In this document: positions 45,468-57,151 of the stretch, in pieces | Numbering within the stretch: position 1 is the stretch's first letter | Layout: each line of letters begins with the position of its first letter | From: Endocalyx cinctus | Taxonomy: Eukaryota; Ascomycota; Sordariomycetes; Amphisphaeriales; Apiosporaceae | NCBI GenBank assembly: GCA_001600455.1 | Contig: BCKC01000002.1 | Coordinates: forward strand, 2,184,171-2,248,170 | Length of the DNA: 64,000 nucleotides | Reading direction: 5' to 3' | The notes under the pieces: model-generated | What the model saw: the letters and a program-made list of their open reading frames with translations, nothing else | The model's database searches: none | Told to the model about the DNA's origin: nothing | Made by a program: the position numbers and the translations under genes

Positions 45468-46897
45468 TTACTTTTGAGGGGGGTTGTGCGCAAAGGTAAT
45501 GCCCTTCTCGATGTTACCCTTAAGACCGGTAATACAGGCGTCCAGCAGCTTCTTCTCCTTGTCAGTGATGCCCTCCAAGGGGTTAGTGGCCTTCTCGGCA
45601 CCGGATGGCTACACAATCATGGATTAGCATAATATTTCCTGCGGGATAGCTTTATGTTTTATACTTACGCCAAGCTCGACAGGAACAGAGAAGAAATCGC
45701 AGCCGGTAGCCTTGGCAATGGCGTCACCACCCGGAACACCGGGAAGGTAGACGAAACTGGGCTCTACGAGGCCCTTCTCACCCTTTGCGGCCTTGAGAAC
45801 CTTCTCGGCGAATCGGTATCCGGCAAAAGCCATGGACAAGGTGGCAGAGCCGGCACCGTCCTTGGCCTTGACGACCTCGTCACCACCGAACTGGACACGG
45901 TTGACGATAGCATCGTACTTGTCATCCGGGATGGTGACGCTAGGGTTAGCCTTGCTGAAGATAGGAACAATGGTCTCTCCAGAGTGACCACCGATAACGG
46001 GAATGGTCAAATCGGAGCCAGTCTTGACGCCGGCGAGCTCGGCAGCGAAGGTCTCGGCACGGACGATGTCAAGGGTGGTAACACCGAAGAGCTTCTGGGG
46101 GTTGAAGACTCCCTTGGCCTTGAGGACCTCGGCAGCGATAGGAACGGTCGAGTTGACAGGGTTCGAGATAACCAGGATGTAAGCCTTAGGGGCAACCTCG
46201 GCAGCAATCTCGATAAGACCCTTGACAATACCAGCATTGATGTTGAACAGATCGTCACGGGTCATACCGGGCTTCCCTATTTTCGGATGTATGAGCAATT
46301 ATGTAATACCTCGGAAAGATGCCTTAACGAATTTGATAGGATAGATACGTACGGGGAATACCGGCAGGAATGACGATAATGTCAGCGTCCTTCATGGCAG
46401 CCTTTCCGCCATCATCCTTAGGGAGGTAGCCAGTGACTTTCTACACGAAAATAATAGTTAGACTTATTGCTCTCGGAAATCGGTACTAGGAATGTATATG
46501 GGCAAATGGATAGCTTAGCTTACGGCAGTTGAGGAGATGTGGGAAAGATCGGTAGCAACACCGGGAGTGTTGACAACATCGTAAAGAGAGAGTTCATCGA
46601 CGAGAGGGCACAGCTTCAGAAGAAGGGATAGAGGCTAAATATCAAGTAAAAAAAAGGTGGTTAGGCAGTTAGTTAAACGATATTCATAGCTCTTTTTTAT
46701 TAAAGATGTTTTGTTTCAACGAATTCATTAGCTTGAATTAGGGTGGGAGGGTAGCATTTACCTGGCCAATACCACCAGAAGCTCCAGCAACGACTATATA
46801 ACAAATAAAAAAAATGATTTTGTCAGAATATCTTTCAAGATGAAATATTGTCTAATTGATATATTTCAGGTGAAAATTACATACCAGCTTTAACCAT
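45468..46897 (-). CDS. Malate dehydrogenase, NAD-dependent, cytosolic type
   Basis: Six exons (46897-46885, 46793-46762, 46634-46524, 46440-46353, 46276-45669, 45608-45468) give 330 residues. The first exon is only 13 nt (MVKA plus one base). The dinucleotide loop [10 protein letters not shown] is at 6-15. The mobile-loop arginines are in IPAGIPRKPGMTR (82, 88). NPVNST is at 120-125, and the catalytic pair is D151 (TTLDIVR) with H179 (GGHSGE). The enzyme interconverts malate and oxaloacetate with NAD. There is no transit peptide and no C-terminal peroxisomal signal (it ends AHNPPQK), so a cytosolic location is inferred. Highly biased codons imply strong expression. Introns clustered at the 5' end are typical of such genes. 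Confidence 0.95.
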
Positions 46898-48667
46898 TTT
46901 TGCGGTGTTCTCTGTTTTGACGAAAGGTGATATCGGTTGAGGTGGGGTTTACAAGTGAGGGTCTTTTCTAGGATATAGGTACTACGTCAGCTTTCAAAGT
47001 AGATGAACTCAACAGATGAGGTTGTCGAAGTTAACTTAACAACAAACAATGGTTAAACTAACTTTGGATGAAATGTTATGAGTGAGAGGAATATGAGTGA
47101 AATAGAAGAAGAAGGGAAAAAGAAGAATTCGACAGAACTTTGATGTCCCTTTTAATATGGAATAACTTATTAATGGATTAAGTTTCCCTGGCGAGGAGGG
47201 AAAAAATGGCGGGGCAAGTAAGTAAAAGCGCGGGGTGAGGGAATTGAAGAAGCCCACTAAAGCTAACAACCTTGAAACCAACCCGAGATAAATACGCATA
47301 AGTTATATATATACTTAAGTATATACCTATATATATATCCCTATCTAAGGTAAATATAGGTACCTAGATAGCTGGATAGGTACCTAAGGTAGTACAGTAG
47401 GTACTACGGTAAGTACCTAATAGAGCTATGCAAGCCCATAAAGCTCTAACCCGAGAAGAAAGATAAATTATAAAATAATATGGCAGGCAGCCAGACAGCC
47501 AGACAGCACAGCACAGCAAATGACATTTCTTCACTACATTCAACAAAGCTCAATGAGTCTTATTTTTATTCTATACTACTATACTCAGTATGCATCCCTT
47601 TAATCCCCGCTACTCCACCCAATTCTACCAAGTGTTCCAGATCTTCATAAATCCATGTGAAACTCATGGCATGTCATCACTTGCGTCTCAGTCTAGTGGT
47701 TTTTTTTTTTTTTTTTTTTAATATTGTTTGGTTTGGTTTGGTTTGTACATATGCTATTATTATCATATATCTACAAGAATATTTCCTCATCTAATAAGAT
47801 AAGGGTATCACGGGTATCACACATAAAGACGGTATGACCTCTAGCCACTTCTATGAAACAGAATAATAGGTAACAAACAAGTACATATTCCCCTAATTAA
47901 TTTAAATCTTTTTTTTTTTCTTTTAACCCTTCACATGTAATTTACTTAGCTTTTTTTTTTTTTTTCATTTACATCTTCCGAGTATCAACCTATACATCCC
48001 GAGGTCGACTCTCGGAATCGGGCGAGGTCGGACTAATATGGTTCATCTGGAAATTTACGGTAATTTATGGCAAGAACAACCGAAATTATCTTATCACCTC
48101 AGATTTGTGTAGAACAAAGATTAAGAGGGAAAAAAAAAGAAGAAGAAGAAAAAAAAAAAAAAAAAAGCCTCGGGAAAAGCTGATAGGGGAAAAAATAACT
48201 CATCTTAGAAATATGATACAGTACTGATGACATACATGACATAGCGCGGTCCAAGTTGAGTTGTTTTTTTGTTTAATTCACATGGTAACACATATATAGC
48301 CGCAGATCGTAATTCTAGTAGGTTGCTTCTGGGCATTACTTCCAAATCGAATCTCGACTTAGCAGGTCGATTTGAGGTTGGATAAAGTCAAGTCGAGTTC
48401 ACACCAAGTCGAATCTCATCCATGTTGTCAATTGTCTTGCTTTATTTTCCCCATGACCCTTGTGTGAGGCAAGGACATAGATAAATTGATAACCTGCCTG
48501 CCATACCTAATTTCGCCGGTTGGCCTAGCCTGGCCTCGCAAACCCATGCATTGTTTTTTTGTTTCATTTACTCGTTCTTCCCGAGGAATTCATCGGTCAT
48601 GTAGTCTTTTTCTACATTTCCTCTTTATCTTCTTTCCCCTTATCTACAATGTCGAAGTTGGGGGGAT
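46898..48667. other. Intergenic, malate dehydrogenase promoter side
   Basis: About 1.8 kb with TAGGTACCTA-type short repeats at 47,355-47,420, CAGACAGCCAGACAGCACAG at about 47,490, T19 at 47,701-47,719 and GGTTTGGTTTGGTTTG at about 47,730. ORFs under 105 codons only. It includes the malate dehydrogenase promoter and the 3' flank of the eL28 gene. Confidence 0.45.
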
Positions 48668-49473
48668 TTACTCGGCCTTCTTGGCCTTGGGACCACGAGG
48701 CTTCTTCTCGGGCGCGAGCTTAACCTCCTTCTGGGACTGGCGGATGGCGGAAACACGGGAGACGGCAGCTTCGCGGAGATCAGGTCGGTAGCCAGACTTG
48801 GCGGTCTGGTTGGCAACGGCCTTGTAGATCCTATATATCCATAACAAAACAACCGATCAGTACAACTGCAATATTTTCTCTCGTCATATATTACAGTAAA
48901 TCGAGGTAATGGGGATAGCGGGTAGACTGACTTTCGCGTCGACTTTCCACCGTGGTAAGAGGTCTCGATCGAGGCAGAGCCGGGCTTCTGCGAGGCCGAG
49001 GTCTTCTTGCTGATGACCTTGACACCACCCTTCTCAGCCGGGACAACACCGACAGCCTAATAAATTTTCCAATTGGTAAGTTCCTGAATTATATCGTTCG
49101 TACATTCGCCAAACGTAGGGTATCGTCGTCGTAGTAGAACATATATATCATACCTTGTCGTTCACGAAACCGGCATACTATTTTGTCACGTTAGCCATTT
49201 TATACTCTTGCTACTGATTTTCCACCCCTCTTCCCAAGTATAATCCAGGTCTCTTTTCTTTCTCCTTACCTTGCGCGAGTTCAAGTTGGTCAAGTTAAGA
49301 GGGTCTCGGGAGAACTGGACACCTCCACCAGCCTTACGCTTGACGAGGAAGGAGTTGTTTCCTCCTGTTTTCCATTAGTCCAGTTCAATTAATTAGATTC
49401 GTTGATATCCGACAAAAGGCTACTTACGGACAATCTCCCACACCAAATCGGCAGATACGTTAGAGGTAGCCAT
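48668..49473 (-). CDS. rpl28: 60S ribosomal protein eL28
   Basis: Five exons (49473-49428, 49364-49270, 49177-49154, 49056-48932, 48830-48668) give 150 residues; exon 3 is a 24-nt microexon encoding YAGFVNDK. The product starts MATSNVSADLVWEIVRGNNS and continues FLVKRKAGGGVQFSRDPLNL, SYHGGKSTRKIYK and a basic C-terminus ending KPRGPKAKKAE. This is eukaryote-specific eL28 of the large subunit, retained in filamentous fungi and absent from budding yeast. Codon bias and multiple 5' introns are as expected for ribosomal protein genes. Note that yeast uses the name RPL28 for a different protein (uL15). Confidence 0.93.
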
Positions 49474-50200
49474 TTTGACAGTTGTGGTATGTATAATATT
49501 AGTAGGGGTATCGCAAGTTTCTCGTGATAAATAAATTTAAAAAATCAAAGAGTCTCGTTATTCTCTAAGAATCACAATCAATCACCAAGCACAAAAAGTG
49601 TGGGAGTCGCTTAATTGGCTTAATAGGTACTAGCTCGCTAGTGAAGTACCTAAGTACTTACCTAAACAGTTAAAGTACCTTGACGCGTTCTGGGCCGGCT
49701 GAATATTAAATGCACAGACCACGTTAATTTAACAAGTTATATTTTTAGCTAAGCCACTCTCTCTTGACAAGTTTAAAGACTCCAAAGACCCACATGCTGT
49801 CGTCAGTTTTGAGGCTGTCGTGATCTCCTTATGAAACTTCTCACTATCATCAAACTTTATGCCTTTTCCTCCCAAGGCTTAAGGTAAAATTTGAATATAT
49901 CATTGCAGTTGCATCAACACATCAACTTGTTTTCTTTTTGTATTCTATTAACTATCGTCATTCTCTTAATATTTTTTCATTAGATTCATTACATATACCC
50001 TTCCTTTCCCTTCTCTTCCTTCTATCGCCATCTTCCGTACTATCCGCGGGGCCTCCAAGTTTCGACTACTTTCTACTATGAAATACCCCACATTCCAGAT
50101 CTAAAACGTATAGAAAGGATCTCTGCGACTAAAAACACCTACCTCCTCCAAACATTCACGAGATTTAAAAAAAAAAAAAAAAAAACCCATCACAGCAAAA
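49474..50200. other. Divergent promoter, eL28 / UPF0357
   Basis: About 730 bp between two divergent genes. CT-rich stretches (TTCCCTTCTCTTCCTTCT at about 50,003) typical of strong fungal promoters precede the UPF0357 gene, whose leader ends in a run of 19 A. No gene inside. Confidence 0.5.
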
Positions 50201-50587
50201 ATGGGCTACCTCCTCTACTCCATAACCTTCCTCGTCCTGGTATCGGGCACGATCCTCTACCTGACTCGCGACCGGTGGATCCACCTCCTGCCCGACTGGC
50301 ACATCCCGGGCGGCGAGCACCTGTACGCGCGCCTGCCCGGATCGTTCAGGAGCGACGCCGACGCGGGGCTCTCGAGCGACACCTTCGACCTCGGGGCCAA
50401 CATCGAGTCGGGCGACGGGCGGGCCGGCCTCGACGACGCGGCCAAGACGGAGATCCTCAAGATCATGAAGAAGCGCCGCATGAAGTTCGACGAGGCGCGC
50501 CGGGCCTACATGGAGCAGCGCTTCAGCGCCAACGGTATCGGCCCCGACGGCAGGCCGAAAGATCCCAAGTTCGTCAGCTTTTCGTAA
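50201..50587 (+). CDS. UPF0357 family protein (YCL012C-like)
   Basis: Intronless 128-residue protein. One N-terminal hydrophobic helix (about 4-21, LLYSITFLVLVSGTILYL) is followed by TRDRWIHLLP and a soluble part. The conserved C-terminus FDEARRAYMEQRF, then GIGPDGRPKDPKFVSFS, identifies the UPF0357 family of small fungal single-pass proteins whose function is unknown to me. The size equals the family norm. Coding GC is much higher than in the flanks. The ATG used follows the A-rich leader and puts the signal anchor at residue 4. Confidence 0.85.
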   Translation: MGYLLYSITFLVLVSGTILYLTRDRWIHLLPDWHIPGGEHLYARLPGSFRSDADAGLSSDTFDLGANIESGDGRAGLDDAAKTEILKIMKKRRMKFDEARRAYMEQRFSANGIGPDGRPKDPKFVSFS

Positions 50588-53500
50588 AAGAGGCTGAATA
50601 CAGAACTTTTCTCCTTCTACGTCTGCTTAAGAAAGAGCGGAAAACTCGAAACAAATCAGGGGGGTTTATAAAAAAAAATATGAATGATGAATAGGATATT
50701 TTATCCATTCAAAAAGAAAGAAAGAAACCACAATCAAACACGAAAATGAATCCGGGAAAGTTCATACAGGCTCTTTAACGAAAGTCAACGAATAGCCTCG
50801 AATCCCAGGTTCTACTCGATACCTACCGTCGGTATCTACGTGCGATCACTCGCCCTTATCAGTTTTCTTATGTTCTTTTTCTTGTTGGGTTATGGCGCTG
50901 GTGGGTTTGACAACCTTGTTTTCTCATATAGGTTTGGTTCCGCGTAGGATTATTATCATTTGGGTTTTCATATCTCTTTTATTTTCAAAGATAGATGGAG
51001 AGAGGGTATCAACGGCGCGTTGGCGGAGGAGGATACCACTTTCACTGGATCGATGCGGATTTGATTTTAGTTGTGCTCCAATGTGAGAATCGACATTGAG
51101 TAGCCAACATGATAGGCGAAAGCGAACGTCTTATCTATTTTAATTTTTTTTTTCTATCTCTTCTTACTACGGATGCGAGAGGTGCGAGTTTATTATGACG
51201 GAAGCAGCTTCATCTTCGTTACAATACAACATCTACATTTTCAAGCTCGATAAACCTCCTGTTCAAGGATTCGGAATGATATTCTGCTAGTGATACTTTG
51301 TTATGTCTCCCTTTTAGAAACTGGTCAGTATAGCGATCCTATTCTCCCAGTCTGTCTTAAAATTGGGGGTATTATTTTCTATGGGGGTTTCGTCTGACTA
51401 TTGGGGGCACGGGAAAAAGCTAATACACGAAAATTTCGCTTTTCCCCTTTTGACGCGTATTGCCACCCCGCCTGTCGTCGTCATCGATTGGTTACGTTAC
51501 CAGACAGGACAAGTGGGTCTATGAGACTACACACATATGTAGGCGAAATGTTACTCTTCCGGGAGACGGGACGAGAGGGAGAGCTAGTGCCCTCGCTACC
51601 TGATCTACCATCTAACGCGTAAGGGTACCGGTATGCAGGCGGTTCTAGATCTTAGATTCGATATTAAACGACGCTCCCCTATAGTTTGGTAGATAGCCTG
51701 AACGAAAACATTAATTCCTCGCCAGCTTAAACGGAGTTGGCGCAGGGGGGTAGAGTCTTGACAATAGAGTAGTATAGTTCAAGAGCCGTCCCCTTTATAT
51801 AAACATATTCTACCCAAGTTACCCGAGAGGTAGCTATAAACCAGCCGCTAAAACAATCCGGCGAACTAGTGGCTCTAACAGTTAGAAAAATAGAATATCA
51901 GATTAGAAATTAATCGTATGTATATAGAAAACCATTCTGAACTCTCATATTGGCGCGGCTAGGTTGTTTTAATCTTGCTATATACCATTTACCATATTTA
52001 TATGAGGAAGATAGGTGTATGTAGACAACCTTTGCGCCTAGACCTCACTTTCAAAATTCACGACTATAGCGGATGATGGACATATGAAGTAACAGAGATA
52101 ATGAAAGACTGATATCTACACAAGTAGACAAGCTAGCTAATATTCGATAGTTACCATCATCCTTAAGTGAAAATATGGCTATTTCCTGGGCAAGTATAGA
52201 TGGTCTATCACCTAGAAATTGAATAAGAAATCGCATACAACAAAGTATAGTTCAGAATTACTGCCCTAGCTAAGGGGTGATCTTTGTAAATGAGGAAGCA
52301 TATGAGATGCTGGATCTAGTACTCAACTCGTGATAAGCGCATGTCCCAGAAACGACTGAAGCTGTGGTAAATAGAAAAGGGAAGTCTCCCTCAGTTTTGG
52401 TGTTTATGGTGTAAATGTGTGAAAGCGCAAGAAACTATTATACGGTGAGATAGGGTTATGTCGCAATGGCAGTTAACTACTTCTCGTGGGAGTTTTGGTA
52501 TGCTAGGGGAAAAAAAAAATGAGAGAGAAAGAAGGAAAGACGCCAGAGCCGCTTACATGTAGTAGTATGTAAGTAACACATAGTTTGGTATATTCTGTTT
52601 ATACTTTCGATGTACTTACCACCCACCATAAACAATTATCTCGTCTGTCATAGACTTACATACATAAAGATTTCAGTAATGAATAAAGATGCGATAAATT
52701 AGGGGGGCATTTCAAAGAAACTCGAAAACTGAGTCAGCGCTTCTTAACGTTCGGAAGTAAGAGGGTCAAATCAGTCTGAATCCGAACCCGGGCGTGAATA
52801 AAAATAATAGGATGATATTGAAAAGTTCTAGGCGAAGTGTGGTAATTCTTCTGTCGACCTCCAGGGCCAAAGGATTTCTTTCCAGGACACATTCGAGAAG
52901 CAATATATCTAGTATTGCATCAACGGTGAATTAGACGAAAATGGGAGAACCATGTCCGCATTCCTCTCTTTCTGTCTCTCCCGTTTGCTCATGCAGAGGA
53001 GTCCATGTATCTATTCTATCGTCATCATAGGATTTGCCACTAAGTCAGACAGTAGAAATATTGTATTACAATTATTACCGACACCAATACGCCGCCGCTC
53101 CTATATCATACGTAATATCATCCAATCCATCCTCATGTTTATATTTGTCGTTATCTCGATGTCATAAGCTCATTTATACGTGTTCTATGATGTCGACAAA
53201 AGCCAGCCGGTCAATCATCCCCTGGGAGAGGTCATAATATTGTCCCAGGGCAGACAAAAGGTTGCCACTACCTACCCGCCTATCTATCTAGGCGTTGTGT
53301 CTTGTTTATTGGCATTGTCAAGAGCCAAGAAGTCAGAAAGCCCGAGTTCAAGCTGACTAGAAGGAAGAGCAGCAAAATTCTCTGATCTGGCAGTGGTCAA
53401 GCAGTACGATAGCTCATGCTACGTGGCGACGACATGTAGGAAGGAGAGGCTTCCTGGAGAAGGAGAGTTTTATTTAATTGGTTTAGAATTCGCGCTGGTT

Positions 53501-56043
53501 TACACATAACATAACCAATACATATATACGGAATGCGATTCGGTTCTCTTCATTTTTTCCCACACCCTGAGTATCTCATGTACAATAGGGAGGTGGATGG
53601 TAGGTTTAGTGCCGTACTCCCCGGGAGCCCGATCTCCTCAGCGTCTCCCGCCACGAGACTCTTAGATACCGGTATACCGGGGGTTCAACAGGATTCCCGT
53701 TCGCCTCCTATGAAGGATTGTATCATATTGTATCACGTGTCGCGCATCTTCCTAGTATTGCTAACTGCTTCTTAACCCTATAATAAATACCTTTATTTCT
53801 TTCTATCTTAGGTCAATGATGAAATATCCCTTCTTCGTTAAAAAGACAAAAGAAAAAAGAAAATAAAGAGTAAAAAGAACGCATAAAAAAAGAAAACTAT
53901 TAATTCCTACCGTGACGTAGGACTCTGTCATAACGTAAAGGTATTTGAGATAGAGCGGCTGATGCAAGAAAGCTTTTTGATCCTACGGGCTCTCTTTACC
54001 GAGCCTAGGCGAAAAAAAAAAGGTTCCTTTACTATGTCTCACCATGACAGCTAACGTAGTACGGGCCGGGGAAAGGTAAGCAGCGGGTCAGAGTTTCTCT
54101 TCCGACTCCATGCGCCTGGCTGAGGTTCAGCTAGGAAGTCCATAAAGCAAGCGTTTTTGTCGCCGAAGTCCTACTTCGTTGATGCATACACATACAACCG
54201 CGAGAAGCGAAGTAGCCAAAAATTCTCAGAAAAATATATTACCGGTGCTTTCATCTGATAACTTAGAGCTTACTCCGATGCCTGAGAGGAAAGTGGATAT
54301 ATATGGATCTTTATGGACTGTAGATATTTTGAGGATAGACATGGTAATATTTTTATACTGCGTATATGAGAGACAAGGACTACCCAAATGAGGGTCGTCT
54401 AGAAGCTTTATTTATATCGATGATAGGCTGATATGGGGCTCGGTGGCTGGCTCTCTTATCCACACCCAGAAATAGACATTATCTAATTAAGGTGGCCCCT
54501 GCCCCTTGCCAGAGCTATCTCAATATGCCGGGTATGCGTATATACAAGTATCAGGTATATCTAATTATAACGTAGAATATCTATAAGAGGGTTATCATTT
54601 TTCTGAATTATGTATTCTGTTTTACATGACGGACCGGTTTTCATGGCTGCATGCATGGTCGTGGCTCTTTTTTTGAGTGGCAAGTTATGGATCAGCGTAC
54701 GTTTTCCTATTCATATCCCAAGATGAAACCCCGTCTGTCGTTATCATAGCTTAATGTCTTAACCTGTTGCAAATCGGCGCGGGGTCGAACCAAATTCAAC
54801 GACACGCAGTTTCTATCCACGACGTTGATATACCATTCATTAATTCATTGGAGTGTCCGACGGGGAGCTATCAGGACCCGTTACCCCGAATACCGGACAT
54901 GCCTCGGATTACGAAAAGCCGTTGGGACGCTGTGCATGTAACGTAAGTCACGCCATGATGTTTACCAAATGAAAATGGGTGGGTTGTAGTCCGTTCGTTA
55001 CGGTGTATTAACGTTATGATATATGAAAATTATTACTATTCAAGTTTTTTCTCTCCTTTTTTGCCTTTTTTTTGTCTCTCTTTTTGAGTCGTGCAAAAGT
55101 AGATAGATGCCTAGGTAGTCTCTTCTTAACTTGAGCTCGGACAAGTCAAGCAAACCCATTTCAAAAGTAACACAGTATGGTACTAGGTACTTAAAATATC
55201 TATTAAGTCTAGGCCATACAGCTTGCCACATGTAGTATAGAGCCAAGCTTATGGGTTTAATTTGTGTCATGCCATGCATTGTTACCGTATTATATAATTG
55301 CTTAGCTTCCCGCAATAGTGGAGGCGAAGACTAAATAAATTAGAGAAGCTAGGTTAATTGCTAAATAGTGTCATAATGCTGTCATTTTTTTTTTTAGAAA
55401 AGCTATGGATCACATAGAATTTTTATTTGAGAGAATTATTGAGAATTTTTGTTTTGAACTGATCAAATAAGCAGATGTTGGTATTTTCTATGAATCTATA
55501 GGTTTCGCAAATCCAAAGTCCCTCAAGGAAATGCTATGAGGAGACCCGAGTTTTTTCTGCGCCGAACTGAAAAAGAGAGCGAAGTAAGCTTATACCCCTT
55601 TTTTTTTTCTGCAATCCACCCTGTTCATACCCCTTCAAATGCTGCAAGAAATCTTTTGCGAATTACAAGCTAGACCCAAACAAAGAACCAACCCGGAAAG
55701 AAAACAAATAGAGTAGAGAAAAATAAAAGAAAAGAGAGAAAAAGAGTCAGTGATCGTATCCGTAAACGCCTTCGTCGCCAACCCCCACCGTCGCACAAAG
55801 CTGCCTTGATCAAAAGAGAAAATAAAATAAAAAAGATAATATGCAAATGTCCCCCCCATATATACATCATCCGATGTGGATTGATAACGGTGTACCAATG
55901 CCGTACCTTTTAATTTTCCATCTCATTTCCGCAATGGGATTTCGAGAGCCGGGTGTCCGAAAAATAAAGAAGTAGGTGGTAGATAGCGGTCATGTTGCCG
56001 ACACGTAAGGAAGCGAGCGGGTCGGAGAGAGAGAAGAGAGAGC
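50588..56043. other. 5.5-kb spacer without recognisable genes
   Basis: Between UPF0357 and ERG3. ORFs are 60-91 codons, with no domain or splice-consistent partner that I can see. The sequence is AT-rich with scattered A/T runs. A GC-richer patch at about 53,270-53,470 and another at about 54,780-54,920 show no homology I know. A lineage-specific small gene or non-coding transcript cannot be excluded. Confidence 0.45.
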
Positions 56044-57151
56044 TTAGTTGGTCTTCTTGCTGCCGCCGTGGTACTTCATCTCCTCGACCTTCTCCTTCTC
56101 GAGGAGATCCTCCATCTCGGCGCACTGCATCTTCCATTGCTTCTCGCTCATCTTGGCTTCCTTCTTGAAGAGGTCGTCATCGGGCTGGCGGTAGCTGTTG
56201 CAGAGACGGTCCCAGAGGGTAGTGTACTGTCCGTAGTTGTAGTTGAAGTACAGGTGGTGCATGGTGTGGCAGGCGGCGCCGTTGATGACCGGGTCGTTGC
56301 TGAGGTACTCGCCATCGTGGATGATGATGGTCCACATGTTGACGAAGACGAAGCAGGCAATAGCTTGCCACTTGTTCTGGGGGAACAAGAGGGGGAAGAC
56401 GTGGTAAGGGACCGACTGAATCCAGCCATCAACCGGGTGGAAAGCAAAGGCGGCGAAAGGAGTAGGAACAACCCACTTGTGGTGGGCCTTGTGGAGGTAC
56501 TTGTAGATGCGAGGGTGGTGGAGGATACGGTGGGTGAAGTAGACGATGCAGTCGGTGAACATCAGGAAGATGGGGAACTGAAGGAACTCGTACCACATTC
56601 CAGGTCCCTCGGCAGGAGAGCTGTAGAGTTTGGTGAGGCCGCGCACGTCGAGGATCCAGAAGGGGACGGTAAGGAGAGACATGACAGGCATGGAATCCAA
56701 ACTGTGCTTGATCTCCTGCTTGATCTGGTTCTTGATAAACTTAGGGTGCAAGGTAGTCTTCATGTCGAAAACGAAGTAGTACGAGAAGGTGGAAAGCACG
56801 AAGTAGAGGACCATGCCGAACATCCTGTGGAGAAAGTAGAGAGCGTTAGTTGGATGCCATCGGATCAATGCAGCACACGATTGGGGAATAGGGGGTTACT
56901 AACCAGGTGATCATGAATAGAGTGATGAATTGGCGAACGATGTTGTCTCTGTCCCAAATGCTCATATAGGCGAACTTGGTAGGCTCCAGGTTAAGGAAGC
57001 TGGTGGTAGGCTTGTATTGCCAAGTCGAGAAGATTTGGTCGGTAGCATTGGAGACGTTGGGGAAGTCATAAGGAGCGACACGCTTGGGAAGAGCCCAGGC
57101 GTAGGCGTAGTCCGCAAGGAACTGGTCGGTGAGTTCGAGTACGACATCCAT
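56044..57151 (-). CDS. erg3: C-5 sterol desaturase (Erg3)
   Basis: Two exons (57151-56904, 56824-56044) give 342 residues. This is a fatty-acid-hydroxylase superfamily enzyme of the endoplasmic reticulum that introduces the C5-C6 double bond in ergosterol synthesis, with cytochrome b5 as partner. The di-iron histidine boxes are all present: HRILHH (181-186), HKAHH (194-198) and HTMHH (269-273). Hydrophobic helices flank them (FITLFMITWMFGMVLYFVL across the junction; LQFPIFLMFTDCIVYF). The C-terminus is charged (EMEDLLEKEKVEEMKYHGG). Complete and uninterrupted. Loss or change of Erg3 is a known route to azole tolerance in other fungi; no defect is seen here. Confidence 0.95.

Noticed and set aside
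45380..45470. Possible readthrough peroxisomal form of malate dehydrogenase
   Set aside because: The codons after the TAA continue for only about 30 residues and do not end in a PTS1-like tripeptide.
45654..46373. 239-codon plus-strand ORF
   Set aside because: Antisense to malate dehydrogenase exons and introns; no plausible protein character.
54781..54800. B-box-like GGTTCGACCCC on the minus strand
   Set aside because: Flanks do not pair into a T-arm and no A box sits at the right distance.
56068..56910. 280-codon plus-strand ORF
   Set aside because: Antisense shadow of erg3, whose three histidine boxes are unmistakable on the minus strand. High GC at third positions opens the reverse frame.
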